Source of the DNA: Pseudomonas gingeri
Lineage (GTDB): Bacteria > Pseudomonadota > Gammaproteobacteria > Pseudomonadales > Pseudomonadaceae
Assembly (NCBI RefSeq): GCF_013386115.1
Contig: NZ_JACAOR010000012.1
Coordinates: forward strand, 56,066-120,065
DNA: 64,000 bases
Direction: 5' to 3'
Shown here: in pieces, positions 15,133-25,200 of the stretch
How positions within the stretch are numbered: position 1 is the stretch's first letter
How the letters are laid out: each line of letters begins with the position of its first letter
Notes under the pieces: generated by a model
Told to the model about the DNA's origin: nothing
The model's input: the letters and a program-made list of their open reading frames with translations, nothing else
Databases searched by the model: none
Position numbers and translations under genes: made by a program

Positions 15133-17055
15133 TCAGACCCGGAAGTGGCTGACCATCATCTGCAACTGATTGCCCAGGCGGGCCAGTTCGACGCTGGAGG
15201 CGGCGGTTTCATCGCTGGCGGCGGCGGTCTGTTCGGAGACGTCGCGGACATTGATGATGCTGCGGCTGATCTCTTCGGCCACCGCGCTCTGCTGCTCGGC
15301 CGCCGCGGCGATCTGCTGGTTCATCGACTGGATGTTCGACACCGTGCGGGTGATGTTTTCCAGTGAGGTGCCGGCCTTGCGCGTCAGTTCGACGCTGCTG
15401 TCGGTGAGGCTGCGGCTGTTGTTCATCACGGTCGCCACTTGCTGGGTGCCGTTCTGCAGGGCCGCCACCAGGCCTTCGATTTCTTCGGTGGACTTCTGCG
15501 TGCGCTGGGCCAGGCCGCGCACTTCATCGGCCACCACGGCGAAACCACGCCCGGCTTCGCCGGCTCGGGCCGCTTCGATGGCGGCGTTGAGCGCCAGCAG
15601 GTTGGTCTGCTCGGCCACGGCCTTGATCACGTCCATGACGCTGCCGATCTTGTCGCTTTCCTGTTGCAGCACGGTCATGGCTTCGGTCGAACGCACCACC
15701 TCGGTGGCGAGGCGTTCGATCTGGGCGATGGCTTCGCCGACCACCCGATCGCCTTCACGGGCTTCGCCATCCGCCGCGGCGGCCGCGAGAGAGGCCTCTT
15801 CGGCATTGCGCGCGACTTCCTGCACGGTGGCGGTCATTTCGTGCATGGCCGTGGCGACCTGGTCGGTTTCGATCTTCTGGCTGTTGACCCCGGCGCTGGT
15901 CTGCTCGGTCACGGCCGACAGCTCTTCGGCGGCGCTGGCGATCTGGGTGACGCCGTCGCGAATGCCGCTGATCAGGTCGCGCAAGGTGCTGCCCATGCGC
16001 TGGATGCCCTGTTGCAGCACGCCCAGTTCGTCACGGCGGGTGACGACCAGGTTCTGCGTCAGGTCGCCGGAAGCGATGCGTTCCACCACCCCGAGGGTCT
16101 CGCGGATCGGCCGGGTGATCTGGCGGGTGATGACCACGGCGGCCAGGATGCCGAACAGCAGGGCGAGCAGGGTGCTGCCCAGTTGCAGGCTGCGGGCCCG
16201 GGCGCTTTCGCTGTCACGACGGTCCAGCTGGATCTGATAGAGATCGTCGCTGCGGGCGACGATGTCATTGCCCTGGTCGGTCATTTCCTTGCGGGCCTGG
16301 ATGGCGGCGCTGTTCGCCGTTTTATAGGCCTGCACGGCGACGCGGTAGTTGCCCAGGGCCGTCTCCAGTTTTTGCAGCTCGTTCTGCTGGCTGCTGCTGA
16401 ACTGCTGCTGGAGTTGTTTCAGGCCGGCAATCGCTTCATTCAGCTGGTTGACAGCCTTCTGTTCGGTATCCGGGTTACTGTTGCCGGTATAGCCACGCAC
16501 TTCGTAGCGTGTCAGCTGGAACTGTTCCTTGGCGTGGGTGATGGCCTGGAAACGCTCGAAGCGTCCCTCTTCGCCCGGTGCCATGTTCAGGACGTTGTCG
16601 TGGATCGTGGAGATCAGTTTCTGAATGACCTCGGCATTGTCGCCCATGGTCTGGCGAGCGCCGGCAGCGGTGCGATAGGCGTCGCGCATCTTGTTCAGCG
16701 ACTGCTGGTAGTTGCTGATGATCGTCGCCTGCTCATTGAGCAGCTTGAGGTTTTCCGGGCTCTTGAAGCTGCCGATCAGCTTCTGCTGCTGGGCGATAAA
16801 GGCATCGAGGTTGACCTGCACGTTCTGTGCGGCGGTCTCGTCGCCGTTGGTGAGCATGTACTGCAAGCGGGCTACGCGCAGTTTGGTCAGCGAGGCATTG
16901 AGCTGGGTGATGTCGCTCATCCAGTTGCTACGGTCGATCAGGCCGCCCAGGCTGGTCCAGCCGGTCAGGGCCAGGATGGTGGTAAGCACCAGGACCAGGC
17001 CGAAGCCCAGGCCCAGTTTCAGGTTGACGCTGATATTTCCAAACCAGCTATTCAT
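15133..17055 (-). CDS. Methyl-accepting chemotaxis protein with four-helix-bundle sensor
   Basis: 640 residues. The ATG at 17055 is chosen for GGAGG just upstream; the open frame continues further but lacks a start signal. Order: short cytoplasmic N-terminus, TM1 (about 11-32), a helical 4HB-type periplasmic sensor (about 33-275), TM2 (QLGSTLLALLFGILAAVVITR), HAMP (QITRPIRETLGVVERIASGDL), then the long coiled coil with the conserved hairpin tip (LLALNAAIEAARAGE and GFAVVADEVRGLAQRT). It senses a periplasmic ligand and controls CheA. No CheR-docking pentapeptide is seen at the C-terminus. A candidate FliA promoter lies 90 bp upstream. Confidence 0.92.
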   Translation of the reverse strand: MNSWFGNISVNLKLGLGFGLVLVLTTILALTGWTSLGGLIDRSNWMSDITQLNASLTKLRVARLQYMLTNGDETAAQNVQVNLDAFIAQQQKLIGSFKSPENLKLLNEQATIISNYQQSLNKMRDAYRTAAGARQTMGDNAEVIQKLISTIHDNVLNMAPGEEGRFERFQAITHAKEQFQLTRYEVRGYTGNSNPDTEQKAVNQLNEAIAGLKQLQQQFSSSQQNELQKLETALGNYRVAVQAYKTANSAAIQARKEMTDQGNDIVARSDDLYQIQLDRRDSESARARSLQLGSTLLALLFGILAAVVITRQITRPIRETLGVVERIASGDLTQNLVVTRRDELGVLQQGIQRMGSTLRDLISGIRDGVTQIASAAEELSAVTEQTSAGVNSQKIETDQVATAMHEMTATVQEVARNAEEASLAAAAADGEAREGDRVVGEAIAQIERLATEVVRSTEAMTVLQQESDKIGSVMDVIKAVAEQTNLLALNAAIEAARAGEAGRGFAVVADEVRGLAQRTQKSTEEIEGLVAALQNGTQQVATVMNNSRSLTDSSVELTRKAGTSLENITRTVSNIQSMNQQIAAAAEQQSAVAEEISRSIINVRDVSEQTAAASDETAASSVELARLGNQLQMMVSHFRV

Positions 17056-17144
17056 TGAATTCCTCCAGGAACGTTGTGTTGCTTGCTCGTCGGGTGGCTG
17101 GAAGGTGTTGTTCTTGGTGCCAGCTGAATTTGTCCGTAGGGGCT

Positions 17145-17170
17145 GTATCGGCGGCAGGGCCGATAGCTGA
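17145..17170 (-). promoter_or_regulatory. Candidate FliA (sigma-28) promoter of the chemoreceptor
   Basis: On the minus strand TCAGC is followed after 13 bases by GCCGATAC, close to the flagellar sigma-28 pattern (TCAAG, about 13 bases, GCCGATA). The -10-like block (17145-17152) is 90 bp from the chemoreceptor start. The -10 is convincing and the -35 is weak. The remainder of the 17056-17483 gap shows no gene. Confidence 0.45.
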
Positions 17171-17483
17171 AAGGTTTTTCTCGTGAGCTGTTGTTTCACG
17201 AAGTGTAGTGCGGGATGGCGAATCGCCGCCGTGCCCGGATCCCGGGCTCGTGGCGGTGTTTTTGCCGGCGGGACAGCGCACCGCGGGCTTAAGGAATTTT
17301 TCACATTCCTTTCACCAGAGGGCGACTTCTGCGGACCTAGTCTCTGCGTTCGGATCGGTGTAGCGCGGTATTCGAGCGGTTTCTCCAGTGGCAGTGACGC
17401 CCGATGCTCGGCTGTCATTTTTGCCCTGTAGGGTCACCGACATCGTTTACTCAACCAGCGTTTGCCGTAGGGGCCACCTCAAC

Positions 17484-18158
17484 GTGGAATCAAGACTGAC
17501 GTATAGCGGGATCAGGCGTTCGTTCGAACTGAGCCGTTTCGCCAAATATAAAAATACCCTGGTTGTGCTGCTTTCCGCGTTATTTGTCATTCCCCTGACG
17601 CTGTTCATCCTGCGCCCGGCGACCATTACCGATCTTGCCCGTCACGGCGCCAGCAGCGCGGCGGCGTTGAGTGCCGGTTGGGCCAAGGGCGAGATGGTCG
17701 TGCTGGTGCGCCATGTCGAGCGCTGCGATCGTTCCAAGGCGCCTTGCCTGGACGGCCAGGACGGTATCACCGATCGCGCGCGCGATGTGGCGGTGGGCCT
17801 TGGCGCCCGCTTTGAAAAGCTCGGACTGGCCAGGACGGATATCTACAACAGTCCGTTGACCCGGGCGGTGCAGAGCTCATTCTATATGTTCAACCAGGTC
17901 AGCAGCACGCAGGACTGGCTGTTCAACTGCCGCAAGACCATGCTGCGCGATGTGCGCCGCTTCAAGGTGCCAGGGCGCAACCTGATCCTGGTCACCCACA
18001 GCGAGTGCATGAATGCCCTGGAGCAGTCGATGAAGCTCTCCATGCCTTCTCTCGGTTATGGCGCCGCCTTGTTCATCACGGAAAACTCGACGAGCGAAGC
18101 CCCGCGAGTGATGGGCTTTATCGAAGCTTCGGATTGGCCGCAGGTGTTCAAGCCGTGA
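17484..18158 (+). CDS. Membrane-anchored histidine phosphatase family protein
   Basis: 224 residues from a GTG at 17484, preferred because a purine-rich AGGGG precedes it. An ATG at 17388 in the same frame would add an atypical Cys/Arg-rich stretch. One N-terminal membrane anchor (LVVLLSALFVIPLTLFIL) is followed by a periplasmic phosphoglycerate-mutase-like domain. The catalytic motif is LVRHVERCD (the usual RHGE reads RHVE), and the second conserved His is in LVTHSECMN. It resembles the PmrG/Ais-like group acting on lipopolysaccharide heptose phosphate, which would fit the adjacent ArnT-like gene. The substrate is inferred. Confidence 0.75.
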   Translation: MESRLTYSGIRRSFELSRFAKYKNTLVVLLSALFVIPLTLFILRPATITDLARHGASSAAALSAGWAKGEMVVLVRHVERCDRSKAPCLDGQDGITDRARDVAVGLGARFEKLGLARTDIYNSPLTRAVQSSFYMFNQVSSTQDWLFNCRKTMLRDVRRFKVPGRNLILVTHSECMNALEQSMKLSMPSLGYGAALFITENSTSEAPRVMGFIEASDWPQVFKP

Positions 18159-18176
18159 GTGGTCGCGACCCGATCC

Positions 18177-18213
18177 AATAAAAAACGGCGCCCAGGGGGC
18201 GCCGTTTTTTTAT
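18177..18213. terminator. Bidirectional rho-independent terminator
   Basis: Stem ACGGCGCCC/GGGCGCCGT with a three-base loop, flanked by an A-run on the left and a seven-base T-run on the right. It lies between the convergent phosphatase (stop 18158) and ArnT-like gene (stop 18228). Confidence 0.88.
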
Positions 18214-18227
18214 GCCTGGCGTTCGCT

Positions 18228-19682
18228 TCAGCGGGTGTAGAAGTAGTAGGTGCGCTTGCCGCCGATGGTGACGGTCGCCAGGATCGTGTGCGAGGCATCC
18301 GGCTCCTGGTTCTGGACCACGGCCACGTTGTCCGGCGAGGCGGCCAGGAAGGCATCCAGCTCGGCCTGGGTCTGTACCACCTGTTGCTGGCGCTGGGTAT
18401 AGAAGACCGTCGAGGCGAGGCGTTCGTCCGGTTGATACAGCGCCACCTGCTTGCCGCCGGACTGCAGGGCGATGACCTGTTCGGTCACTGGCTTGAAGGA
18501 AGTGGTGCGGTCGGCGATAGGCGCCCGCCAGGCGACCACCAGGTAAGCGCAGACCACGACCGCCAGCAGTCCCCCCGCCAGCGGGCGACGATACTCGACC
18601 AGGTTGCGGCTGAGCGTCGAGCTGGCGGACCGGCGGCGCAGCCAGTCGAGGATCACCCCGCTGTATTCGGCGGCGATGATGGCCGCGGCCGGTGCCATGG
18701 ACACCATGTAGACCATGCGCTTGCTCGAGGCCAGGGTCAGCAGGGTGAACTGGGCCAGGATCCAGACGGTGGCGAACAGCAGGTGGCGCTTGCGTACCAG
18801 TTCCTTGCGCAAGTGCCAGAGGCCCAGGTAGACCAGCAGGTTCCAGGGCAGGAAGGCTTCCGGCAGCTTGGTGAAGTAGTAATAGAACGGCTCGTAGTGC
18901 CCGGCGGCGGTGAAGGAACCACTGAAACGGCCGACGCTGTTGGCCCACAGCACCTCACCGACCGCTTGCAGGCCACCCTGGCGGTAGAGCAGGGTCAGCC
19001 AGATCAGCAACGGGATCAGCCCGATCAGGGTGAACACCGCCGGGCGCAGCCAGTTGGCGAAGGTGAAGCGCTTGTCGATCAGGCTCTCGCTGACCAGGTA
19101 GACGAAAATCACGATACCCGGCAGCGCCAGCCCGAGCACGCCCTTGCTGAGGGTCGCGATGGCGATGCCGACGACGAACACCAGCCAGCTGCCCAGGGTT
19201 CCCGCCTGTTCCTGCTGTCGCCGGCCGGCATGGAAAAAGGCGAACAGTGCCAGCGCCACGCCCAGGCTCAGGATCGCGTCCTCACCGACCTGGCGCGCAT
19301 TGCCCAGATAGCTGGCCATGGTCGCGAGCATCGCCGCGGCGGTCCACGCCAGTAGCGTCGGTCGGCCGATCTTGCGCATGAATCCGTACAGTGCCAGCAC
19401 CGTGAACAGCCCGGCGAAGGCCGAGGCCAGCCGCACCGCCAATGGCGTGCCGCCAAACAGGCGGATGGCGCTGGCGTCCAGCCACAGGCTCAGCGGCGGC
19501 TTCTCCAGGAACGGCTCGCCCAGCAGGCGCGGGGTGACCCAGTCGTTGTTCAGGTGCATTTCCATGGCGATCCCGGCGACCCGGGATTCGGTGGAACCCT
19601 GCAGTTCATGGTTGCCCAGGGCAAAGAAGAACACTAGACAGCCAAGCAGGAACAGCAGGAGAGCGGGGCGTGTTGTTCGCAT
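18228..19682 (-). CDS. ArnT/PMT-family inner-membrane glycosyltransferase
   Basis: 484 residues, multi-spanning. The N-terminal membrane segment is followed by a periplasmic loop with ELQGSTESRVAGIAMEMH and the EKPPLSLWLDA motif, the Glu/Asp and EKPP features of lipid-linked sugar transferases (ArnT, GT39/GT83). About ten further helices and a short periplasmic C-terminal domain follow. These enzymes move a sugar from undecaprenyl phosphate to lipid A or protein. No arn operon surrounds it, so aminoarabinose as donor should not be assumed. It lies 109 bp downstream of the gamma-glutamyltransferase gene on the same strand. Confidence 0.85.
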   Translation of the reverse strand: MRTTRPALLLFLLGCLVFFFALGNHELQGSTESRVAGIAMEMHLNNDWVTPRLLGEPFLEKPPLSLWLDASAIRLFGGTPLAVRLASAFAGLFTVLALYGFMRKIGRPTLLAWTAAAMLATMASYLGNARQVGEDAILSLGVALALFAFFHAGRRQQEQAGTLGSWLVFVVGIAIATLSKGVLGLALPGIVIFVYLVSESLIDKRFTFANWLRPAVFTLIGLIPLLIWLTLLYRQGGLQAVGEVLWANSVGRFSGSFTAAGHYEPFYYYFTKLPEAFLPWNLLVYLGLWHLRKELVRKRHLLFATVWILAQFTLLTLASSKRMVYMVSMAPAAAIIAAEYSGVILDWLRRRSASSTLSRNLVEYRRPLAGGLLAVVVCAYLVVAWRAPIADRTTSFKPVTEQVIALQSGGKQVALYQPDERLASTVFYTQRQQQVVQTQAELDAFLAASPDNVAVVQNQEPDASHTILATVTIGGKRTYYFYTR

Positions 19683-19791
19683 GGTGATACCGGCTAAAGG
19701 AAATTGAGCCCGAGGGCATCCAGATAACCGGTCACTATACGGAGGGAGTTCTTAATAAATTGTGAACGACTGTGCGGAAGATCGGGTTTGT

Positions 19792-21633
19792 TCAATCCCC
19801 CAGTGCCGCGCCCTCGCGCCGTGGATCGGCACCACCGGCCCACGAACTGGCACCTCGCGCATCGCGCACGCGCATGATCGCCTGGGTGCCGCTGGTCATC
19901 TCCGGCTCGCTGATCTCGTGACCCTGGTGCTTGAGCGCATCGATCAACTGTGGAGAGAACAGGCCCTGCTCCAGTTCGGTGGGACCATTGCGGCTGCCGA
20001 AGTTGGGCAGGTTGATCGCCGCCTGCGGGTCGAGGTTCCAGTCCAGCAGGCCGACCAGGGTCTTGGCGACATACTCGATGATCTGCGAACCGCCCGGGGA
20101 GCCGACCGTGCCGAGGAACTCGCCACCCTGGCGGTCGAACACCAGCGTCGGCGCCATCGACGAGCGCGGGCGCTTGCCCGGCTCGACACGGTTGGCCACC
20201 GGCTTGCCGTCTTCGCTGGGGATGAACGAGAAGTCGGTCAACTGGTTGTTGAGGATGAAACCCTCGACCATCAGGTGCGAACCGAACGAGCTTTCCACAG
20301 TGGTGGTCATCGACACGGCGCCGCCCTGGTCATCCACCGCGACGATCTGCGAGGTGGAGATGCGCGGAGGCGAACGGTCCGGGGCGAGGGCGACCTGGAG
20401 TCCGGCGGGGACGCCGGGTTCGGCCTTGCCCAGGCTGCGTTCGCCGACCAGTGCGGCGCGTCGGGCGAGGTAGGTCGGATCGATCAGGCCGGCCACCGGC
20501 ACCGGGACAAAGTCGCTGTCGGCGACGTACAGGCCACGGTCGGCATAGGCCAGGCGCTCGGCCTCGGCGATCAGGTGCACGGCTTGCGGACGCGGTTCGA
20601 GACCGGCGGCCGATGCGCTTTTCTGTGGGGCCAGGGCTGGCAACGCCCATTGCCTGTCCCGGGCCTCCAGCGCCTGCAAGGTGCCGAAGATCTGCGCGAT
20701 GGCAATGGCGCCGGAGGACGGTGGTGGCATGCCGCAGAATTTCCAGCGCTTGTAGTCCGAACAGATCGGCGTGCGCTCCTTGGCCTGGTAGCCCTGCAGG
20801 TCGGCCAGCGACAGGCTGCCGGGGTTGGCGCTGCCGTTGACCGCCGCGACCATCTCCCGGGCGATCGGACCTTTATAGAGGGCGTCGCTGCCCTCATTGG
20901 CGATGCGCCTGAGCACGGCTGCCAGGGGCGGATTCTTCAGGATCGTGCCGACGGCTTTCGGGCTGCCGTCGGCGTTGAGGAAATAGGCCGCCATGGCTGG
21001 GGATTTCGGCAGGAACGGACTGGCGGCGATCTGCTTGTGCAGACGCGGCGAAATCGGGAAACCCTGCTCGGCCAGGCGGATCGCCGGCTCGAACAGCTGG
21101 GCCCAGGGCAACCGGCCATTGTTGTGGTGGGCCAGTTCGAGGGCGCGCATCACCCCGGGCGTGCCCACCGAGCGGCCGCCGATCTGGGCCTGGGTAAATG
21201 CCATCGGCGTTCCGTCGGGGTTGAGGAACAGCTTCTCGGTCGCACCGGCCGGCGCGGTTTCGCGGCCGTCATAGGCGTGCACGCGCTGGCCGTCCCAGAC
21301 CATGATGAAGGCGCCGCCGCCGATACCGGTGGCCTGGGGTTCGACCAGGGTCAGTACGGCCTGCATCGCGATGGCGGCGTCCACGGCGGAGCCGCCCTGG
21401 CGCAGGATTTCCCGTCCGGCTTCAGCTGCCAGCGGGTTGGCGGCGGCGGCCATATGCCGGGTCGCATGCTGGGTGACCATGCCGGTGCGATAGCCCGTGC
21501 CGATCTCCGGCGCATCGGGCAGGGCGGTGGCGGTCGTGGCGGGCGGGGCGTTGCAGGAGGCAAGCGAAAGGGCGATGGCCAGGGAAGAAAGAGTACGAAG
21601 ATAGACGCGACGGGTGAAAATTCTGGAGTGCAC
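19792..21633 (-). CDS. ggt: Gamma-glutamyltransferase (lipoprotein form)
   Basis: 613 residues from a GTG at 21633 with AGGAG eight bases upstream. The N-terminus is a lipoprotein signal (SLAIALSLASC, Cys as +1), implying a membrane-anchored periplasmic enzyme. The proenzyme large subunit opens with TQHATRHMAAAANPLA. The autocatalytic cleavage site lies at GGAVSMTTTVESSFGS, where a Thr becomes the nucleophile of the small subunit. The glycine loop GSPGGSQIIEYV is also present. It hydrolyses or transfers the gamma-glutamyl group of glutathione and related peptides. The length and all landmark motifs fit an active enzyme. Confidence 0.92.
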   Translation of the reverse strand: MHSRIFTRRVYLRTLSSLAIALSLASCNAPPATTATALPDAPEIGTGYRTGMVTQHATRHMAAAANPLAAEAGREILRQGGSAVDAAIAMQAVLTLVEPQATGIGGGAFIMVWDGQRVHAYDGRETAPAGATEKLFLNPDGTPMAFTQAQIGGRSVGTPGVMRALELAHHNNGRLPWAQLFEPAIRLAEQGFPISPRLHKQIAASPFLPKSPAMAAYFLNADGSPKAVGTILKNPPLAAVLRRIANEGSDALYKGPIAREMVAAVNGSANPGSLSLADLQGYQAKERTPICSDYKRWKFCGMPPPSSGAIAIAQIFGTLQALEARDRQWALPALAPQKSASAAGLEPRPQAVHLIAEAERLAYADRGLYVADSDFVPVPVAGLIDPTYLARRAALVGERSLGKAEPGVPAGLQVALAPDRSPPRISTSQIVAVDDQGGAVSMTTTVESSFGSHLMVEGFILNNQLTDFSFIPSEDGKPVANRVEPGKRPRSSMAPTLVFDRQGGEFLGTVGSPGGSQIIEYVAKTLVGLLDWNLDPQAAINLPNFGSRNGPTELEQGLFSPQLIDALKHQGHEISEPEMTSGTQAIMRVRDARGASSWAGGADPRREGAALGD

Positions 21634-21754
21634 TGCGTAGGCTCCTGCCTTGGACGTGCCTGGCACTATAGAGCGTGCCGGGAGGCTGGAACAACACGGG
21701 TGCCGGCGGGTGCCGCGTTCCCACCGCCATCTGACGACAGCGGTGGGACTGTCG

Positions 21755-22108
21755 TCAGGCGCTGACGATGATCCGGAACCCGCCGAAGATCATCCGCTGG
21801 CCGTCAAACGGCATGGGGTTGACGTCCGGTTGCAGGCGGGGATCGCTCATCACTTTCTGCATCCCGGCGTCGCGGACTTCCCGCGAGGGCCAGACGATCC
21901 AGGAAAACACCACGGTCTCGTCTTCCTTGAGCTTGACCGCCAGGGGGAACGAGGTCAGCTTGCCGGGCGGGACATCATCGCCCCAGCACTCGACGACGCT
22001 CAGTGCGCCGAACTCCTTGAACAGGACCGCGGCGCTTTCGGCATGCTGGCGAAAGCGCTCGCGGTTGGCGGTAGGTACGGCGGCTACAAAACCATCGACA
22101 TAGGACAT
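21755..22108 (-). CDS. DUF1428 family protein
   Basis: 117 residues from ATG at 22108 with AGGAGA just upstream. It begins MSYVDGFVAAVP and contains VVECWGDDVPPGKLTSFPLAV and VFSWIVWPSREVRDAG, the conserved core of the DUF1428 dimeric alpha-beta (ferredoxin-like) family. No enzymatic role is established. It lies between the gamma-glutamyltransferase gene and the HrpK-like gene on the same strand, with gaps over 100 bp on both sides, so it is probably transcribed alone. Confidence 0.85.
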   Translation of the reverse strand: MSYVDGFVAAVPTANRERFRQHAESAAVLFKEFGALSVVECWGDDVPPGKLTSFPLAVKLKEDETVVFSWIVWPSREVRDAGMQKVMSDPRLQPDVNPMPFDGQRMIFGGFRIIVSA

Positions 22109-22270
22109 GATCAGTCTCCTGACTGGCGTGAGTGAATCGAGGTCGACCCGATAACGGTCGATCTGTGGGTTAGTCGATCCGCTGCTGGCGGAATCGACAC
22201 GGCCATTCACTCGATGCCGGCCAGGCCGACCGGCGGTTGTGCCAGTGCCCGGACCTGCGATCCCCCTGCG

Positions 22271-25200
22271 CTAGTCGCCGTAGTCCACATGCAGGTCGTC
22301 ATCCAGGCGGTTGCTGGACGAGCCGCCCTTCTGCGGGGTCTGGTCGAAGTGTTCCCATTCGCTGTCCTGGAAGCGGAACAGGCTGTCGTCGGTCGGTGCT
22401 TCGCGACCGCCGTAATGGTGGATCGAGTAGTGGGCGTATTCGACCTTGTCGGCCCAGTTGTCCTGCAGCACCCCGTCACCGGCGAGTTCGCGGTACCAGT
22501 CGTTTTCCTTCTCGGAAGCCTTCTGTTTCTTGTTGTGGTCGACGAAGTAGCCGACGATCCCGCCGACCACCGCCAGCACCACGCCCACCAGGAAGAACGG
22601 GCCGGTCAGCGCCGCCGCGGAACCGGCGCCAAACAGCGCCGCCGCGCCGAGTACCCCCGCCGAGGCGCCGAAGGCACCCCCGGCGACCTGCAGGCCGCCG
22701 GCCGCCTTGGACAGCGGGTCGTTGGTCTCCACGCCGCTCTTGATGGTGAACGCACCGAGCACGATATCGGCAAAGCCGCCGACGATATCCGTGGCCGGGC
22801 CCAGCACCTTGATCACCGAACCGGCGATCTTCGCGGCCTTCGAGGCGCTGAGCTTGGCGCCGCCGGCGGCTGAGAGGGCATCGTCCAGGTGAGTGGTCAG
22901 GCCGTCGGTGACATTGTCGGCGGCGGCCTTGGCGCCATCACCGTCGCCGAACAGCTCGGCGATGCCGTCGTACTTGCTGTCGGGGACCGCATCCAGGGCG
23001 GTGCTGATCTTGGCTTTGACATCCGCCGGCAGGTCGCTGACGCGGAACTCGAAGTTCGGCGCCTGGGTGCCGGTCTTGCCCCAGATCTCGGGCAGGGTCT
23101 TGTCCAGGCCGAGGAAGTCCACCAGGCCGCCCTTGCCGAGGGCTTCGCCGATCTTGTCGCCGAGTTTGACGAAGTGACTGCTGGCTCCGGCGAAGCTGAG
23201 GAAGTCCTTGGCGATGGTCATGCGCTGGGCCGGGGTTTCGCCGAGCTTGCCGCCCTTGCCGACCAGTTGGTAGATCGCCGAGAACAGGGTGACGCCGGCC
23301 CCGAGGGAGCCGAGGATGCCCTTGTTGTTGAGGGTGTTGAACACCTCGCCGAGGGTGCCGCGGTCGGCGATCGGGATGTAGGGTTTGTTCAGGGCGGTGT
23401 TCAGGTCGGCTTCGCTGATCGAGCCGTTGGCCTTGTAGACCGCGCCCAGCTCTTCCAGGGCCTTGGTCACCGCCGAGGCTTTTTCCTTGCCCTGCAGGCC
23501 TTCGGTGAGAAATTTCTCGATGACTTCCTGGGAGCGCCGCGGCAGGTCGAGCAGGCTGCCCTTGAGCACCCCCTTGAGCAGGCCGAACAGGTCCTTGGTC
23601 GCCAGCTCCTTGTTGTCGTCGCTGATCTTGCTCGGGTCGGCGAGGATGCCGTTAAGGTCGGTGGTCAGGCCGTCGGCCTGGATCGATTGCGCGGCCTTGC
23701 TCGCGGCGTCCGGGTCGAACAGTGACAGCGAGGTCAGGGTATCGCTCAGGTCCTGCTGGGCTTCGTGGGTCTTGCCCTGGTTCTGCAGGTCCTTGAGGTA
23801 GGTGATGTAGTCCGGGTTGGCGGTCAGGTCGAGCAGCTTCTGCTTGATCTCGTCCTTGTTCGGCAGGTGGTTGATGGCATCGTCCATCTTGCCCTTGTAG
23901 TCGGCCTGGACGGTCGGGTCGGCGAACAGCGTCGCCAGCTGTTTCTGCAGCGCCGGGCCGTCGATGATGTCGTGCATGTCGGCGGAGGTGAGTTCGGTCT
24001 GCTTGTCGTCGAACACCCGCCAGGTGCCGCCGAAGGCGCCGGGTTCTTCCTCGTAGCCGGTGATGCCGCGACCGTTCTGGTAGGCGGCCTGGGCTTCCAG
24101 GGCGCGAACCAGCCTGGCCCGCGGATCGTCCTTGGCGATCGAGCCGTCGGCGACGCCGGCGCGGTAGGTGTCGAGCAGTTCCTTGGTCGCCAGTTCGCTG
24201 ACACTCAGCTCCGGCGAGTTCGAATCCTTCTCATCGGCGCGCACGCCGGTCTTGAGGTTGAGCACGTCCAGTTCGGACTTGGGCGGCAGGTTGTATTTGC
24301 CGCGCGTCTCGTCGACCGTGCCGGCACTCCAGGCCTCCCATTTGCCGACCACCTCTTCGTAGAGTTGCGGGCTCAGTTCCTTGGAGACGATGACCTTGCC
24401 TTCGCTGGTCTCGTAGCGGATCAGGCCGTTCCCCAGTTCGTCGGGGGAGCCGAAGGTGATATCGGTGTTCTTGAGGAAATCGTTGGGGCCCGCGAGCTTG
24501 TAGCCTTCGCCTTCGCTGGTGTGGATCTTGTCCCAGGTGTCGTGGGCGGTGGCGACGCTCTTGAACAGTTCCGGCGTCAGGTCGGCGGAGACCACCATGC
24601 GCTTGCCGTCATGGGTTTCGTAGGTCAGCACATTGCCTTGCTGGCCTTCGATCCAGCCGAAGCCCTTGTAGTCGTTGAGTCCGGGCGGCGGGGTGTTCTG
24701 GTCGGCCAGGGTCGAGCCACCGTCGGTGGCGGACTGCAGCGCGGCGAGCTTGCCCGGATCGCTCTTGAGGTCGTAGAGGCCGACGAGGTAGTCGAACAGC
24801 TTGGGATTGTCGTCGCGGGCGACCACGACTTTCTTGCCGTCGCTTTCATAGCGGATGGTGTCGGGACCCACTTCGTCCTTCGGCCCGACAATCGTGCCAT
24901 CGACCGGTGGCCAGACTTCGTTGTCACCGGCCCGACGATACCCTTCGCCTTCGCTGGCGGTCAGGCCGCTCAGGCTGGCGTAGGCGTCCTTGGCCTGCTC
25001 GAAGAGCGCCGGGTTGTCGCGCTCCGAGACGATGACCTTGTTGCCGTCCTGGGTCTCGTAGCGGATCAGGCCGGGGCCCACTTCATCGGCGGGGCCGACG
25101 GATTTGAAGTCGCCGAGCTTCCCGGGCGGCGTGTCGTCGGCGCCGGCCCGGTGGTAACCGTCGGCCTCGCTGGCGTTGATGGCGCCAAGGGCCTTGAAGT

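Noticed and set aside
15439..17058. Long plus-strand frame opposite the chemoreceptor
   Set aside because: It is an antisense shadow of the MCP; composition is Gly/Phe/Asp-rich with no domain.
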